Shown here: piece after piece, positions 36,448-46,159 of the stretch
How positions within the stretch are numbered: position 1 is the stretch's first letter
Layout of the letters: each line of letters starts with the position of its first letter
From: Laribacter hongkongensis DSM 14985
Lineage (GTDB): Bacteria; Pseudomonadota; Gammaproteobacteria; Burkholderiales; Aquaspirillaceae
Assembly (NCBI RefSeq): GCF_000423285.1
Contig: NZ_AUHR01000004.1
Coordinates: forward strand, 62,001 to 126,000
DNA: 64,000 bases
Reading direction: 5' to 3'
Notes under the pieces: model-generated
The model's input: only the letters and a program-made list of their open reading frames with translations
The model's database searches: none
What the model was told of the DNA's origin: nothing
Made by a program: the position numbers and the translations under genes

Positions 36448-36926
36448 TGATCACTTTCCTGTGGATTGCCGGCTGCCTGCTGGTATTGCTGGGGGTGGCG
36501 GGTACCGTCTTGCCGGCCCTGCCCGGGCTGCCGATCCTGTTTGCCGGCTCGCTGCTGATTGCATGGGCCGGTGATTTCCAGCAGGTCGGAACCATCAGCC
36601 TCGTCATCCTTGGCGTGCTGGCTGTTCTCGGTTCGGCAGTGGATTTTGTGGCCGGCCTGCTGGGGGCCAAGGCATATGGAGCCAGCCGCATGGCCCTGTG
36701 GGGATCGCTGGCCGGCAGCATTGTCGGCATATTTTTCGGATTGCCGGGGCTGTTGCTGGGGCCGTTGCTGGGCGCAGCCCTTGGCGAGTGGCGGGCCCGT
36801 CGCTGCTGGTTGCAGGCTGGCAAGGTCGGGGTGGCCACGTTCGTGGGCCTGATCATCGGTACGGTCGCCAAGGTCGGTACTGCACTGGCGATGCTGGGTG
36901 TGCTGGTATTTGCCCTGCTGCTGTAG
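36447..36926 (+). CDS. DUF456-family membrane protein
   Basis: This 159-residue protein is made of hydrophobic helices with small residues, typical of DUF456: LWIAGCLLVLLGVAGTVLPA, LPGLPILFAGSLLIAW and a glycine-rich GIFFGLPGLLLGPLLGAALG. The function of the family is unknown. The ATG overlaps the ppk1 stop by one base (TAATG), so it is probably co-expressed with ppk1. A strong terminator follows at 36981-37016. Confidence 0.85.
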   Translation: MITFLWIAGCLLVLLGVAGTVLPALPGLPILFAGSLLIAWAGDFQQVGTISLVILGVLAVLGSAVDFVAGLLGAKAYGASRMALWGSLAGSIVGIFFGLPGLLLGPLLGAALGEWRARRCWLQAGKVGVATFVGLIIGTVAKVGTALAMLGVLVFALLL

Positions 36927-36980
36927 CGCGCTGGAAGCGTGGTGCGCGGACTTCCGGATTCAGGACAGGCAGGAAAACAG

Positions 36981-37016
36981 ACGCCGCATGGCCGGGAAGG
37001 GCCGTACGGCGTTTTT
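36981..37016 (+). terminator. Rho-independent terminator after the ppk1 operon
   Basis: The outer stem ACGCCG / CGGCGT encloses a GGCC-paired inner part, followed by a run of five T. It lies 54 bases after the DUF456 stop. Confidence 0.82.
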
Positions 37017-37066
37017 CATTACCCGGCTTTCGGGCCGGGTACCGGTGCAGGGTCGGCCTGCGGCAG

Positions 37067-38047
37067 TCAGGCTCCGCTGAGTATCTTGATATGAGCAGTG
37101 GCGCTGCGGGCCAGTGCCGAAAGATCGTAACCGCCTTCCAGGACCGAAACGATGCGGCCTTCGCAGTGCTCGGCGGCAAATTCGCACAGTTTGCGCGTAA
37201 CCCACTCGTAATCTGCTTCAACCAGGCCCATTGAGCCCATCTCATCTTCCCTGTGTGCATCAAAGCCTGCCGAGATGAACAGGATCTGGGGCTGGAATTC
37301 CAGCAGCCGGGGCAGCCAGATGTCCTCGACAACCTTGCGGAATTCAGCTCCGCTGCTACCCGCTTTCATGGGGACATTGACCATGTTGGGACCCATGGGA
37401 GCATCGCCGGAATACGGGAAGAAGGGGTGCTGGAAGATCGAGCACATCAGTACGCGGTCTTCGTCGCGGAAAATTTCCTCCGTACCGTTGCCGTGGTGCA
37501 CGTCAAAGTCAATGATGGCCGCGCGTTCGATTCCGTGCGCAGCTAGGGCATGCCGGATGCCGATGGCGATATTGTTGAAAAAGCAGAATCCCATGGCCTT
37601 GGCTGATTCGGCGTGATGGCCGGGCGGGCGGATGGCACAAAAAGCGTTGGGGACCTTTTTTTCACATACCAGATCCACGGCCTTGATGACGGCGCCTGCG
37701 GCTCGCCGGGCAGCCCGCAGGGTGGCGGGTGACATGGCCGTATCGGAATCCACGCGGGTGGTACCGATCAATGGCTGGCTCAGCTCCAGATATTCGATGT
37801 AGCGCGGCGTGTGTACGCGGGCGATCTGCTCGTCGCTGGCTTGCGGCGCTTCGATTTCATCCAGACTGTCGAAAATCTGCGAGGCCTTGAGCTGGTCCCG
37901 GATGGCAATCAGGCGTGCCGGACTTTCCGGATGCATTTCGCCTACGTTGTGTTCCATGCACTCCGGGTGAGTGATGTAGGCAGTCAGTCCCGGGGCGTAG
38001 CGTTGTTTCAGCCAGTCCAGCAATGTCATCTCCTCATAATTATTCAT
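37067..38047 (-). CDS. Histone-deacetylase-family amidohydrolase
   Basis: This 326-residue protein belongs to the zinc-dependent arginase/deacetylase fold and would remove acyl groups from small amines or proteins. The catalytic residues are visible: FCAIRPPGHHAE (tandem His), IDFDVHHGNGTEE (zinc Asp and His), SAGFDAHREDEMG and the terminal EGGYDL. Bacterial members act on acetylpolyamines or similar compounds; the substrate here is unknown. The ATG at 38047 is used, and an ATG at 38029 directly after GAGGAG is the alternative. It converges on the DUF456 gene. Confidence 0.9.
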   Translation of the reverse strand: MNNYEEMTLLDWLKQRYAPGLTAYITHPECMEHNVGEMHPESPARLIAIRDQLKASQIFDSLDEIEAPQASDEQIARVHTPRYIEYLELSQPLIGTTRVDSDTAMSPATLRAARRAAGAVIKAVDLVCEKKVPNAFCAIRPPGHHAESAKAMGFCFFNNIAIGIRHALAAHGIERAAIIDFDVHHGNGTEEIFRDEDRVLMCSIFQHPFFPYSGDAPMGPNMVNVPMKAGSSGAEFRKVVEDIWLPRLLEFQPQILFISAGFDAHREDEMGSMGLVEADYEWVTRKLCEFAAEHCEGRIVSVLEGGYDLSALARSATAHIKILSGA

Positions 38048-38560
38048 ATGTGTTTATGCTGAAAAGTGTGCTCGCCTCACTGTTTAAATGCAATATGCAA
38101 TAACTCCATGATTTGAAAGTCATGAAGGCAGCTGGCGTGCAGGTTGATCTGGCGATGGACGATACGGAACAAAACAACGAAAGCCGTCAGGCCGGGCCTG
38201 ACTCAGGCCAGCATGGTGGCACAGCTGTTTCAGGTCGTCAGTCAGAGATAAAACATGCAAATCCGTATGCAATCAGCTTGCTGTTTTCGCTCTTGCCGGG
38301 AGCGGTGACGTACAGGTCGAAGGCTATCCGGGCCTGGATGCATGGTGTTGAAGCCGATATCTGCCAGGTACAGGCTTGAGTGCCGGACAAGCCGTTTGAT
38401 TGGCTACCGGCTCCGGTTTTGCCGGCGTTTCCATTGTCCTGTTGCAGATGTTGCGACACGGTATCACCCGGTCATGACCGGCTTCGCCCATCCACCGCTG
38501 TCATGCCGGCCCGTTTGCTGGTCCGTGCATCGTGACTGCAAAAGAACCGTGACCCCGGCT
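38048..38560. other. Non-coding gap upstream of the groESL promoter
   Basis: This stretch lies between the deacetylase-like gene and the groES heat-shock promoter. It is slightly AT-rich near 38048-38110 and otherwise featureless to me. Short frames (for example 38113-38379 on plus) have no ribosome binding site or recognisable motif. The deacetylase promoter is probably within 38050-38110. Confidence 0.4.
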
Positions 38561-38590
38561 CTTGAAATGTCGGGGGGGCGCCCCTACCAT
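38561..38590 (+). promoter_or_regulatory. Sigma32 heat-shock promoter of groES-groEL
   Basis: CTTGAAA (38561-38567) and CCCCTACCAT (38581-38590) are separated by 13 bases, matching the RpoH consensus CTTGAAA-N(13-15)-CCCCATnT well. The CIRCE operator begins at its downstream edge. Confidence 0.8.
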
Positions 38591-38616
38591 TGGCACTCGT
38601 GAGTGATGAGTGCTAA
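38590..38616 (+). promoter_or_regulatory. CIRCE operator (HrcA binding site) of groESL
   Basis: TTGGCACTC-N9-GAGTGCTAA matches the CIRCE consensus TTAGCACTC-N9-GAGTGCTAA at all but one base. It follows the sigma32 promoter and precedes groES, so HrcA repression and sigma32 activation probably act together. Confidence 0.93.
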
Positions 38617-38686
38617 ACCAGCCGTTTCATCCTCTGATGAAGTTCAGAACATATTGAGCCCGTATATCAATACAGGAGAAGTTTCC

Positions 38687-38974
38687 ATGGCTATTCGCCC
38701 TTTGCATGACCGTGTTGTGATCAAGCGTCTTGAAGCTGAAGAAAAAACCGCTTCGGGTATCGTGTTGCCGGGCAATGCTGCTGAAAAGCCGGACATGGGT
38801 GAAGTCGTCGCTGTCGGCAACGGCAAGGTGCTGGACAACGGCGAACGTCGCCAGCTGGAGCTGAAGGCCGGTGACAAGGTGATTTTCGGCAAGTACAGCG
38901 GTCAGACGGTCAAGGTCGACGGCGAGGAATTGCTGGTCATGCGTGAAGAAGACGTAATGGGTATCGTCGAGTAA
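38687..38974 (+). CDS. groES: Co-chaperonin GroES
   Basis: This is the heptameric lid of the GroEL chaperonin, 95 residues. It begins [19 protein letters not shown] and has the mobile loop [17 protein letters not shown] and the C-terminal [16 protein letters not shown] lies 7 bases before the ATG at 38687; the frame is open 84 bases further upstream, but that start would fall inside the regulatory region. It is transcribed with groEL from the sigma32/CIRCE promoter. Confidence 0.98.
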   Translation: MAIRPLHDRVVIKRLEAEEKTASGIVLPGNAAEKPDMGEVVAVGNGKVLDNGERRQLELKAGDKVIFGKYSGQTVKVDGEELLVMREEDVMGIVE

Positions 38975-39022
38975 TTTTCCCGGTCATTCATTTGTACGCA
39001 GATTTTCAGAATTCAGGATTGA

Positions 39023-40666
<1,644 letters not shown>

Positions 40667-40726
40667 TCAGGCATGTCCTTCATGCAGGAATGCCGGCGGT
40701 CGTATTGCCTGTACCTGCTGTATGTG

Positions 40727-40760
40727 CAAACCCCTCGCATTTTGCGAGGGGTTTGTTTTT
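40727..40760 (+). terminator. Rho-independent terminator of groESL
   Basis: A 13-bp perfect stem CAAACCCCTCGCA / TGCGAGGGGTTTG with a 3-base T loop is followed by TTTTT. Confidence 0.95.
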
Positions 40761-40808
40761 CAGGGTTTTCGTCCTTGCTATTTCATTTTTGTAGTCTAAA
40801 GTTCTATA

Positions 40809-40824
40809 TGTGACGTAATTCACA
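40809..40824 (+). promoter_or_regulatory. CRP-like binding site upstream of the porin gene
   Basis: TGTGA-N6-TCACA (spacer CGTAAT) is an exact match to the CRP/Vfr core consensus. A TATTTT hexamer at 40865-40870 would place the site near -61, a class I activator position. The region 40761-41047 is AT-rich, unlike its surroundings. CRP-type binding is inferred. Confidence 0.6.
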
Positions 40825-40832
40825 TTAATAAA

Positions 40833-40852
40833 ATGTTGTTTAAGTGCAACAT
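40833..40852. promoter_or_regulatory. Dyad in the porin leader
   Basis: ATGTTG-N8-CAACAT is an inverted repeat between the CRP-like site and the putative -10. It could be an operator; no regulator is recognised. Confidence 0.35.
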
Positions 40853-40909
40853 ATCGTAATTTTCTATTTTCCATAAAAATCATCTTGTTATGGTTGTTTT
40901 ATGAAAAAG

Positions 40910-40935
40910 GCTTGACTGCCTTGACGGTGTCAAGC
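40910..40935. promoter_or_regulatory. Overlapping TTGAC/GTCAA repeats in the porin leader
   Basis: GCTTGAC (40910-40916) can pair with GTCAAGC (40929-40935), and CTTGAC-GGT-GTCAAG (40920-40934) is a tighter alternative hairpin. Two left arms thus compete for one right arm. It is in the untranslated leader about 113 bases before the porin ATG. Confidence 0.4.
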
Positions 40936-41047
40936 GCCCCGGTTTGCTGCTCTAGCCTGGCTTTGCGTATGGTCGCTCCCGTCGCCGCAGCACACGCGGT
41001 CGATGCTGGCTTGCCAGCCTGTCGTTCAAACCGAGGAAGTAAATACA

Positions 41048-42055
41048 ATGAAAAAAATCATTGCTGTGGCAATCGCCGCACTGCCGATGGCCGCCATGGC
41101 CGACGTCACCATCTACGGCAAGGTTGCCGGTGGTATCGAAAGCGATCGTGGCTTTGACGGCGTGAGCAACACCCGCGTGTCCGACTACACCTCGCGCATC
41201 GGCTTCAAGGGTAACGAAGACTTGGGCAACGGCCTGAAGGCCATCTGGCAACTGGAAAGCCGCTTCAAGGTTGACGGCGAACAGGCCGGCACCGGCTTTG
41301 CCACCCGCCAGTCGTTCGTGGGCTTCCAGAGCAACGATCTGGGCACCCTGCGTCTGGGTCACCTGAACTACTACGGCAACGACCGTATGAGCGACGTTGA
41401 CCCGCTGCTGGCTACCGCCAACGCCTTCGTGACCCCGACCGGCACCCGTCTGAAGAACGCTGTCCGTTACGACAGCCCGGTGTTCTACGGTTTCAACGCT
41501 GCCGTGATGTTCGGCGCCGGTGAAAACAAGACCGACACCACCAAGGCTCAAGACACCTGGAACATCGGTCTGGGTTACGAGTACGCTGGCTTTGTTGCCG
41601 ACTACGAATACACCGGCTGGCTGAACCAGGGTGAAGTTGCCGGCGAAGCCAAGGACGGCCAGAACCATCGCGTGCAGTTCGGCTACAACGCCAACAACCT
41701 GCAAGTGATCGCTGGCTACCAGGCTGGCAAGTACATCGGTGACGGCCTGGCCAACAGCTACTACGGCGAACTGATCAGCGCTGTGGGCGGTACCGAATAC
41801 AAGACCAGCGAAGCCACCCTGACCGCTGCCTACACCATCGGCAACTGGACTCCGCGCCTGATCTACACCAAGGGCTGGAACATCAAGGCCAATGGCGTGA
41901 AGCAGAACGACACCGGCTACCAGCAGTACATCGCTGCCGTGGACTACACCCTGTCCAAGCGCACCATGCTGGAACTGAGCTTCGCCCAGACCAACGCCGA
42001 CAACAAGGACAACGACGCCCGCACCATCTCGCTGGGCATGGAACACAAGTTCTGA
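41048..42055 (+). CDS. Outer-membrane trimeric porin (Neisseria PorB-like)
   Basis: This 335-residue beta-barrel porin allows general diffusion across the outer membrane. It has a signal peptide (MKKIIAVAIAALPMAAMA), then the opening strand DVTIYGKVAGGIESD typical of Gram-negative porins of betaproteobacteria, the segment SRIGFKGNEDLGNGLKAIWQ, a YDSPVFYGF strand and the terminal strand ending MEHKF with C-terminal Phe, the assembly signal. GAGGA precedes the ATG at 41048. Even composition and codon use suggest high expression. The long AT-rich leader with the CRP-like site suggests catabolite-linked control. Confidence 0.95.
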   Translation: MKKIIAVAIAALPMAAMADVTIYGKVAGGIESDRGFDGVSNTRVSDYTSRIGFKGNEDLGNGLKAIWQLESRFKVDGEQAGTGFATRQSFVGFQSNDLGTLRLGHLNYYGNDRMSDVDPLLATANAFVTPTGTRLKNAVRYDSPVFYGFNAAVMFGAGENKTDTTKAQDTWNIGLGYEYAGFVADYEYTGWLNQGEVAGEAKDGQNHRVQFGYNANNLQVIAGYQAGKYIGDGLANSYYGELISAVGGTEYKTSEATLTAAYTIGNWTPRLIYTKGWNIKANGVKQNDTGYQQYIAAVDYTLSKRTMLELSFAQTNADNKDNDARTISLGMEHKF

Positions 42056-42075
42056 CCTGTTGTCCCTGTCAGTGC

Positions 42076-42101
42076 AAAAGCAGCCTCCGGGCTGCTTTTT
42101 T
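42076..42101 (+). terminator. Rho-independent terminator of the porin gene
   Basis: A 10-bp stem AAAAGCAGCC / GGCTGCTTTT with a TCCG loop is continued by a T-run. It lies 20 bases after the stop. Confidence 0.92.
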
Positions 42102-42185
42102 CATGCCCTTGCGCCGGCTTCTTGACCGGTTTGCGCTTCCGCCCGGATACTCGGGCATCCTGACTGCCTGCATTCCTGTTCCATC

Positions 42186-43439
42186 TTGGACGACATACCT
42201 TTATCCCTGCTGCTGCTGGCCCTGGTCATCCTGCTGATGTCTTCGGCGTTTTTCTCCATGTCGGAAACCGGCATGATGGCGGTCAACCGCTACCGCCTCA
42301 ACAACCGTGCCGCCAGTGGCCATCGTGGCGCCAGGCTGGCCAAGAACCTCTTGGGACAGACCGACAAGCTGCTGGGCGTCATCCTGCTCGGCAACAACTT
42401 CATCAACTCGGCCGCAGCCTCCATCGCCACGGTCATCACCTTCCGGCTGGTCGGCCAGAACGAAGTGGCGCTGGCCATGGCTACGGTGCTGGTCACGTTC
42501 GCCATTCTGGTGTTTTCCGAAGCCACCCCGAAAGTGATTGCCGCCACGCACCCCGAACGGGTGGCCGTGGTGGCCAGCTATCCGCTGACCCTGCTCCTCA
42601 AGGTGGCCTATCCCGTCGTCTGGTTCGTCAACCTGTTCGTGCAGGGGCTGATCCGCCTGCTGCGGGTGCAGCCCGAGCCGGAGTCGACCCAGCTGACACC
42701 CGAGGAACTGCGGGTACTGGTGCTGGAAAGCGGGCAGTTCATCGCCAAGAAACACCGCTCGATGCTGCTCAACCTGTTCGAGCTGGAAAACTGTACGGTC
42801 GACGACGTAATGGTGCCCCGGCACCAGCTGGAAATGATCGACATTGACGATGACCTCGACGAAATCGTTGCCCAGCTGCGTACCTGTCACCATACCCGCC
42901 TGCCGGTGTGCGAGGGCAGCAGCGAAAACGTCATCGGCATCCTGCATGTGCGCAAGGTGCTGCACCTGATGGACCGGGATTTTGGCCAGGATGCCCTGCG
43001 CGGCATCCTGCGCGCACCTTACTTCATCCCCGAAGGCACACCGCTCTTTACCCAGTTGCAGAATTTCCAGGAAAACCACCGGCGCATCGGCATCGTCGTC
43101 GATGAATACGGCGAAATGCTGGGGCTGGTGACGCTGGAGGACATTCTGGAGCAGGTGGTGGGTGAGTTCACCACGGCTGCCCCGACCTTCGAGTCGCGCC
43201 TGTTGCCGCAGGAGGATGGTTCGATCCTGGTTGACGGTGCCATGTTGTTGCGCGACCTCAACCGCAGCCTGGACCTCAACCTGCCGCTGGAAGGCCCCAA
43301 AACGGTCAATGGCCTGCTGCTCGAACATTTCCAGGATATTCCCGAGCCCGGCACCTGCTTCAAGCTGCACCAGTGCGTGTTTGAAGTGCTGCAATCGGGG
43401 GAGCGCAGCGTCAGGCGTGTCCGTATCATTCCGCTGTAG
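42186..43439 (+). CDS. CNNM/CBS/CorC-domain transporter (CorB/YfjD-like)
   Basis: This 417-residue inner-membrane protein has a CNNM (DUF21) domain of about 170 residues with SAFFSMSETGMMAVNRYRLN and ILLGNNFINSAAASI. A CBS pair follows (about 205-320; VDDVMVPRHQLEMID, GIVVDEYGEMLGLVTLEDI), then a CorC_HlyC domain. The family exports or exchanges Mg2+/Co2+; the ion is not provable here. It starts with TTG at 42186 because the next Met (residue 18) would cut the first helix; the ribosome binding site is weak. Confidence 0.88.
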   Translation: MDDIPLSLLLLALVILLMSSAFFSMSETGMMAVNRYRLNNRAASGHRGARLAKNLLGQTDKLLGVILLGNNFINSAAASIATVITFRLVGQNEVALAMATVLVTFAILVFSEATPKVIAATHPERVAVVASYPLTLLLKVAYPVVWFVNLFVQGLIRLLRVQPEPESTQLTPEELRVLVLESGQFIAKKHRSMLLNLFELENCTVDDVMVPRHQLEMIDIDDDLDEIVAQLRTCHHTRLPVCEGSSENVIGILHVRKVLHLMDRDFGQDALRGILRAPYFIPEGTPLFTQLQNFQENHRRIGIVVDEYGEMLGLVTLEDILEQVVGEFTTAAPTFESRLLPQEDGSILVDGAMLLRDLNRSLDLNLPLEGPKTVNGLLLEHFQDIPEPGTCFKLHQCVFEVLQSGERSVRRVRIIPL

Positions 43440-43569
43440 CGGTACGCCCGGGTCAGGCATGGACGATTCAGCACCAGTGATGGTGGGCTGCATGTCCTTG
43501 CTGCTGCCGGTCCGTTCATTTTATTGACTGCAGGTATTCCGGCTGCGGCCGGCTGTCGGGGAGGCGCTG

Positions 43570-44373
43570 ATGGCATGGCTGGTTGCGGGGTGTGCCCTGC
43601 TGGGAATGCTGGCTGGCAGTTTTTTCAATGTGGTGGTGCATCGCCTGCCACGCATGCTGGCTGCCCGCTGGGAAGATGACTGGGCTGCATGGCAGGGGCA
43701 GCCGAAACCGGCAAGACCGGCCTACAACCTGAGCCGGCCGCGCTCGGCCTGTCCTGCCTGTGGCGGGGCGATCGCGGCACGGGACAACGTGCCGCTGCTG
43801 TCGTGGCTGTGGCTGCGCGGAGCCTGCCGGCATTGCCGGACCCCGATTTCGTGGCGCTACCCCCTGCTGGAGCTGGTCTCGGCCTTGCTGGCTGGCGGAC
43901 TGGCCTGGCGCTTCGGCGCTACGCCGCAGCTGCTGGCAGCGCTGGTACTGGCCGGTTTCTTGCTGCCACTGGCGTGGATCGACCTGGAAACCCGCCTGCT
44001 GCCTGATTGCCTGACGTTGCCGCTGGTGTGGCTGGGACTGGGCTTCAGCTCGCTGGACGTGACCGGAGTCCCCCTGCATGAGGCGCTCTGGGGTGCCATG
44101 GCCGGCTATGTCTTGCTGTGGAGCGTGGCGCGGCTGTTTTTGCGGCTGACCGGCCGTGAAGGCATGGGACAGGGCGACGTCAAGCTGCTGGCAGCGCTGG
44201 GGGCATGGCTGGGGCTGGCAGCGGTTCCGGACGTAATTGTGCTGGCGGCGGGCGCGGCTGTCGTGGTCGGACTGGCCGGGCGCCTTTTCGGGCGCTTGCC
44301 GGCTGATGCTGCCTTGCCGTTCGGGCCGTTTCTGGCCACGGCCGGCATGGTGGTGTTGTGGGTGACAGGTTAA
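43570..44373 (+). CDS. pilD: Prepilin peptidase PilD
   Basis: PilD cleaves and N-methylates type IV prepilins and pseudopilins at the inner membrane. The 267-residue protein has the cytosolic zinc loop CPACG...CRHC (Cys61, 64, 86, 89) and the two catalytic aspartates in AWIDLETRLLPD (Asp138) and GMGQGDVKLL (Asp203). It leads the pilD-coaE-zapD-yacG group typical of the order. The usual pilB and pilC genes are not immediately upstream. The pseudopilins at 25-27 kb are likely substrates. Confidence 0.95.
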   Translation: MAWLVAGCALLGMLAGSFFNVVVHRLPRMLAARWEDDWAAWQGQPKPARPAYNLSRPRSACPACGGAIAARDNVPLLSWLWLRGACRHCRTPISWRYPLLELVSALLAGGLAWRFGATPQLLAALVLAGFLLPLAWIDLETRLLPDCLTLPLVWLGLGFSSLDVTGVPLHEALWGAMAGYVLLWSVARLFLRLTGREGMGQGDVKLLAALGAWLGLAAVPDVIVLAAGAAVVVGLAGRLFGRLPADAALPFGPFLATAGMVVLWVTG

Positions 44374-44384
44374 GGAGTGAAAGG

Positions 44385-45005
44385 ATGGCAGCAAGCGTCA
44401 TCGGGCTGACCGGAGGCATCGGCAGCGGCAAAAGTGCCGTGGCGGAAGAATTCGCCCGGTTGGGCATCTGCGTGGTGGATGCAGATGCGATTGCGCATTC
44501 GCTGACTGCGCCCGGAGGTACAGCCATGCCGCTTTTGCAACAGGCGTTTGGCACGGAGGTGGTGCGGGCGGACGGTGCACTGGACCGCGAGGTGATGCGG
44601 GCGCGGGTATTCAGTGACCCGGTGGCACGCGAGCGGCTCAATACCTTGCTGCATCCGCTGATTGCGGAAGAGGCCCTGCGGGAGCTGGCCGCCGCCCGGT
44701 CGCCCTATGTGGTGCTGATGGTGCCGCTGCTGTTTGAAAGCGGGCGTTTTGCCGGATTGTGCCAGCGGGTGCTGGTGGTGGATTGCCCCGAACAGGTGCA
44801 GATCGAGCGGGTCCGGCAACGCAGCGGTTTGGCGGCGGAACAGGTTGTCGCTATCATGGCCGCCCAATTGTCCCGCGCCGACCGGCTGGCCCGGGCCGAT
44901 GACGTGATCGACAACAGCGGCGCGCGTGATTCCTTGCCGGCTCAGGTAGCCGGGCTGCACCGCTCCTATTTACAATTGAGCCGCCAGCCTTCGTGCAGCT
45001 CCTGA
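44385..45005 (+). CDS. coaE: Dephospho-CoA kinase (CoaE)
   Basis: CoaE performs the last step of CoA synthesis, phosphorylating the ribose 3'-OH. The 206-residue protein has the P-loop GGIGSGKS at 10-17, the motif VVDADAIAHSL near 32-42, HPLIAEEA and VPLLFESG. The ATG at 44385 follows an AAGGAG box, 11 bases after the pilD stop; the frame is open further upstream inside pilD but that start is not credible. coaD, the preceding enzyme of the pathway, is at 16.7 kb. Confidence 0.96.
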   Translation: MAASVIGLTGGIGSGKSAVAEEFARLGICVVDADAIAHSLTAPGGTAMPLLQQAFGTEVVRADGALDREVMRARVFSDPVARERLNTLLHPLIAEEALRELAAARSPYVVLMVPLLFESGRFAGLCQRVLVVDCPEQVQIERVRQRSGLAAEQVVAIMAAQLSRADRLARADDVIDNSGARDSLPAQVAGLHRSYLQLSRQPSCSS

Positions 45006-45033
45006 AAACCCCTTGCCTTGACGCGGCTATCCA

Positions 45034-45792
45034 GTGATTAGTTTCGAATTTCCGGTAACCGAACGTGTCCGCCTGCTTCTGCGGCTGGAGGACCTGTTCG
45101 CACGCCTTGACCACCATCTGTCCGCCGGGGCCGCTCTGGATCATCATGCCGCCTTGCTGACGCTGTTTGACCTTGCCGAGCTGGGGGGGCGGGTGGACAT
45201 CAAGGGCGAGCTGCTGCAAGAGCTGGAGCGGCAAAAACAGCTGCTCGACACCCTGCGTGACAACCCGGCCATTTCCGAAACGGCGCTTGAATCCCTGCTG
45301 GCCGAGATCGACCAGGCCCAGCGCCAGTTGCTGCGGCAGGCCAGCCGGCTCGGGCATTCGATCCGCGAAAACGAGTGGCTGAGCAGCATCCGCCAGCGCG
45401 CCATGCTGGCCGGTGGCGTGTCACGCTTTGAGCTGCCGGCTTACCACAGCTGGCTGAGCCTGCCGGATGAAGCCCGCGCGGCAGACCTGGCCGGCTGGAT
45501 TGCTCCGGTGCTGCCGGCGCGCGAAGGCACCCGCATCCTCCTCGAACTGCTGCGCCGCAGCGGCAAGACCTTTGAGCTGGTCGCCCGCGGCGGACAGTTC
45601 CAGCAAATGTCGGGCGGGCGCTCGGTACATCTCCTGCGGGTCACGCTGGAGGCCGGAACCGATGCCGTGCCCGAGCTGTCTGCCAACAAGTACGCCATCA
45701 ACGTGCGCTTCATCCAGGCCCGCCCGCGGCGTGGCCGGGCGCTGCCGGTGACGGCCGACATTCCTTTTACCCTGACGCACTGCCGTTTCTGA
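45034..45792 (+). CDS. zapD: Cell division protein ZapD
   Basis: ZapD cross-links FtsZ filaments at the division septum. The 252-residue protein begins MISFEFPVTERVRLLLRLED and has LGHSIRENEWLSSIRQRAML and the C-terminal NVRFIQARPRRGRALP, all typical of the YacF/ZapD family. It starts with GTG at 45034, 28 bases after coaE. It sits in the pilD-coaE-zapD-yacG operon. Confidence 0.95.
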   Translation: MISFEFPVTERVRLLLRLEDLFARLDHHLSAGAALDHHAALLTLFDLAELGGRVDIKGELLQELERQKQLLDTLRDNPAISETALESLLAEIDQAQRQLLRQASRLGHSIRENEWLSSIRQRAMLAGGVSRFELPAYHSWLSLPDEARAADLAGWIAPVLPAREGTRILLELLRRSGKTFELVARGGQFQQMSGGRSVHLLRVTLEAGTDAVPELSANKYAINVRFIQARPRRGRALPVTADIPFTLTHCRF

Positions 45793-45834
45793 GCCGGCCG
45801 GCGCGCACGCTATCCGTTGCAACAAGGAGGCTTC

Positions 45835-46020
45835 ATGCCGACCATCGTCAATTGTCCCACTTGCGGTGCTGCCGTCGAATGGGGACCGCAAAGCCCCTGG
45901 CGACCGTTTTGCAGCCAGCGCTGCAAGCTGATCGATCTCGGCCAGTGGGCCGACGAAGGCTATCGTATTCCAGCCGAAGACGGACAGAACCCACCGGATG
46001 ATCCGGACGGGGCCAGATAA
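45835..46020 (+). CDS. yacG: DNA gyrase inhibitor YacG
   Basis: This small zinc protein binds GyrB and blocks gyrase in E. coli. The 61-residue chain has the four zinc cysteines in NCPTCG (Cys7, 10) and FCSQRC (Cys26, 30), and the family segment [22 protein letters not shown] lies just before the ATG at 45835. It is the last gene of the operon. Confidence 0.95.
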   Translation: MPTIVNCPTCGAAVEWGPQSPWRPFCSQRCKLIDLGQWADEGYRIPAEDGQNPPDDPDGAR

Positions 46021-46159
46021 AATAGCGAAAAATTCATTTGACGTAGCGCAAGTGGCTAAAAATTAGTGACTGCGGAAATTCTGTTTTCCTGATTATCTAG
46101 GCAGCGCACATGGCAGTTCCGGCTGTCATGGTCCGAATACCGAATAATCAGGAGAGAAC

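Noticed and set aside
38113-38379. An 88-residue frame upstream of groES
   Set aside because: No ribosome binding site, motif or membrane/signal feature; composition looks non-coding.
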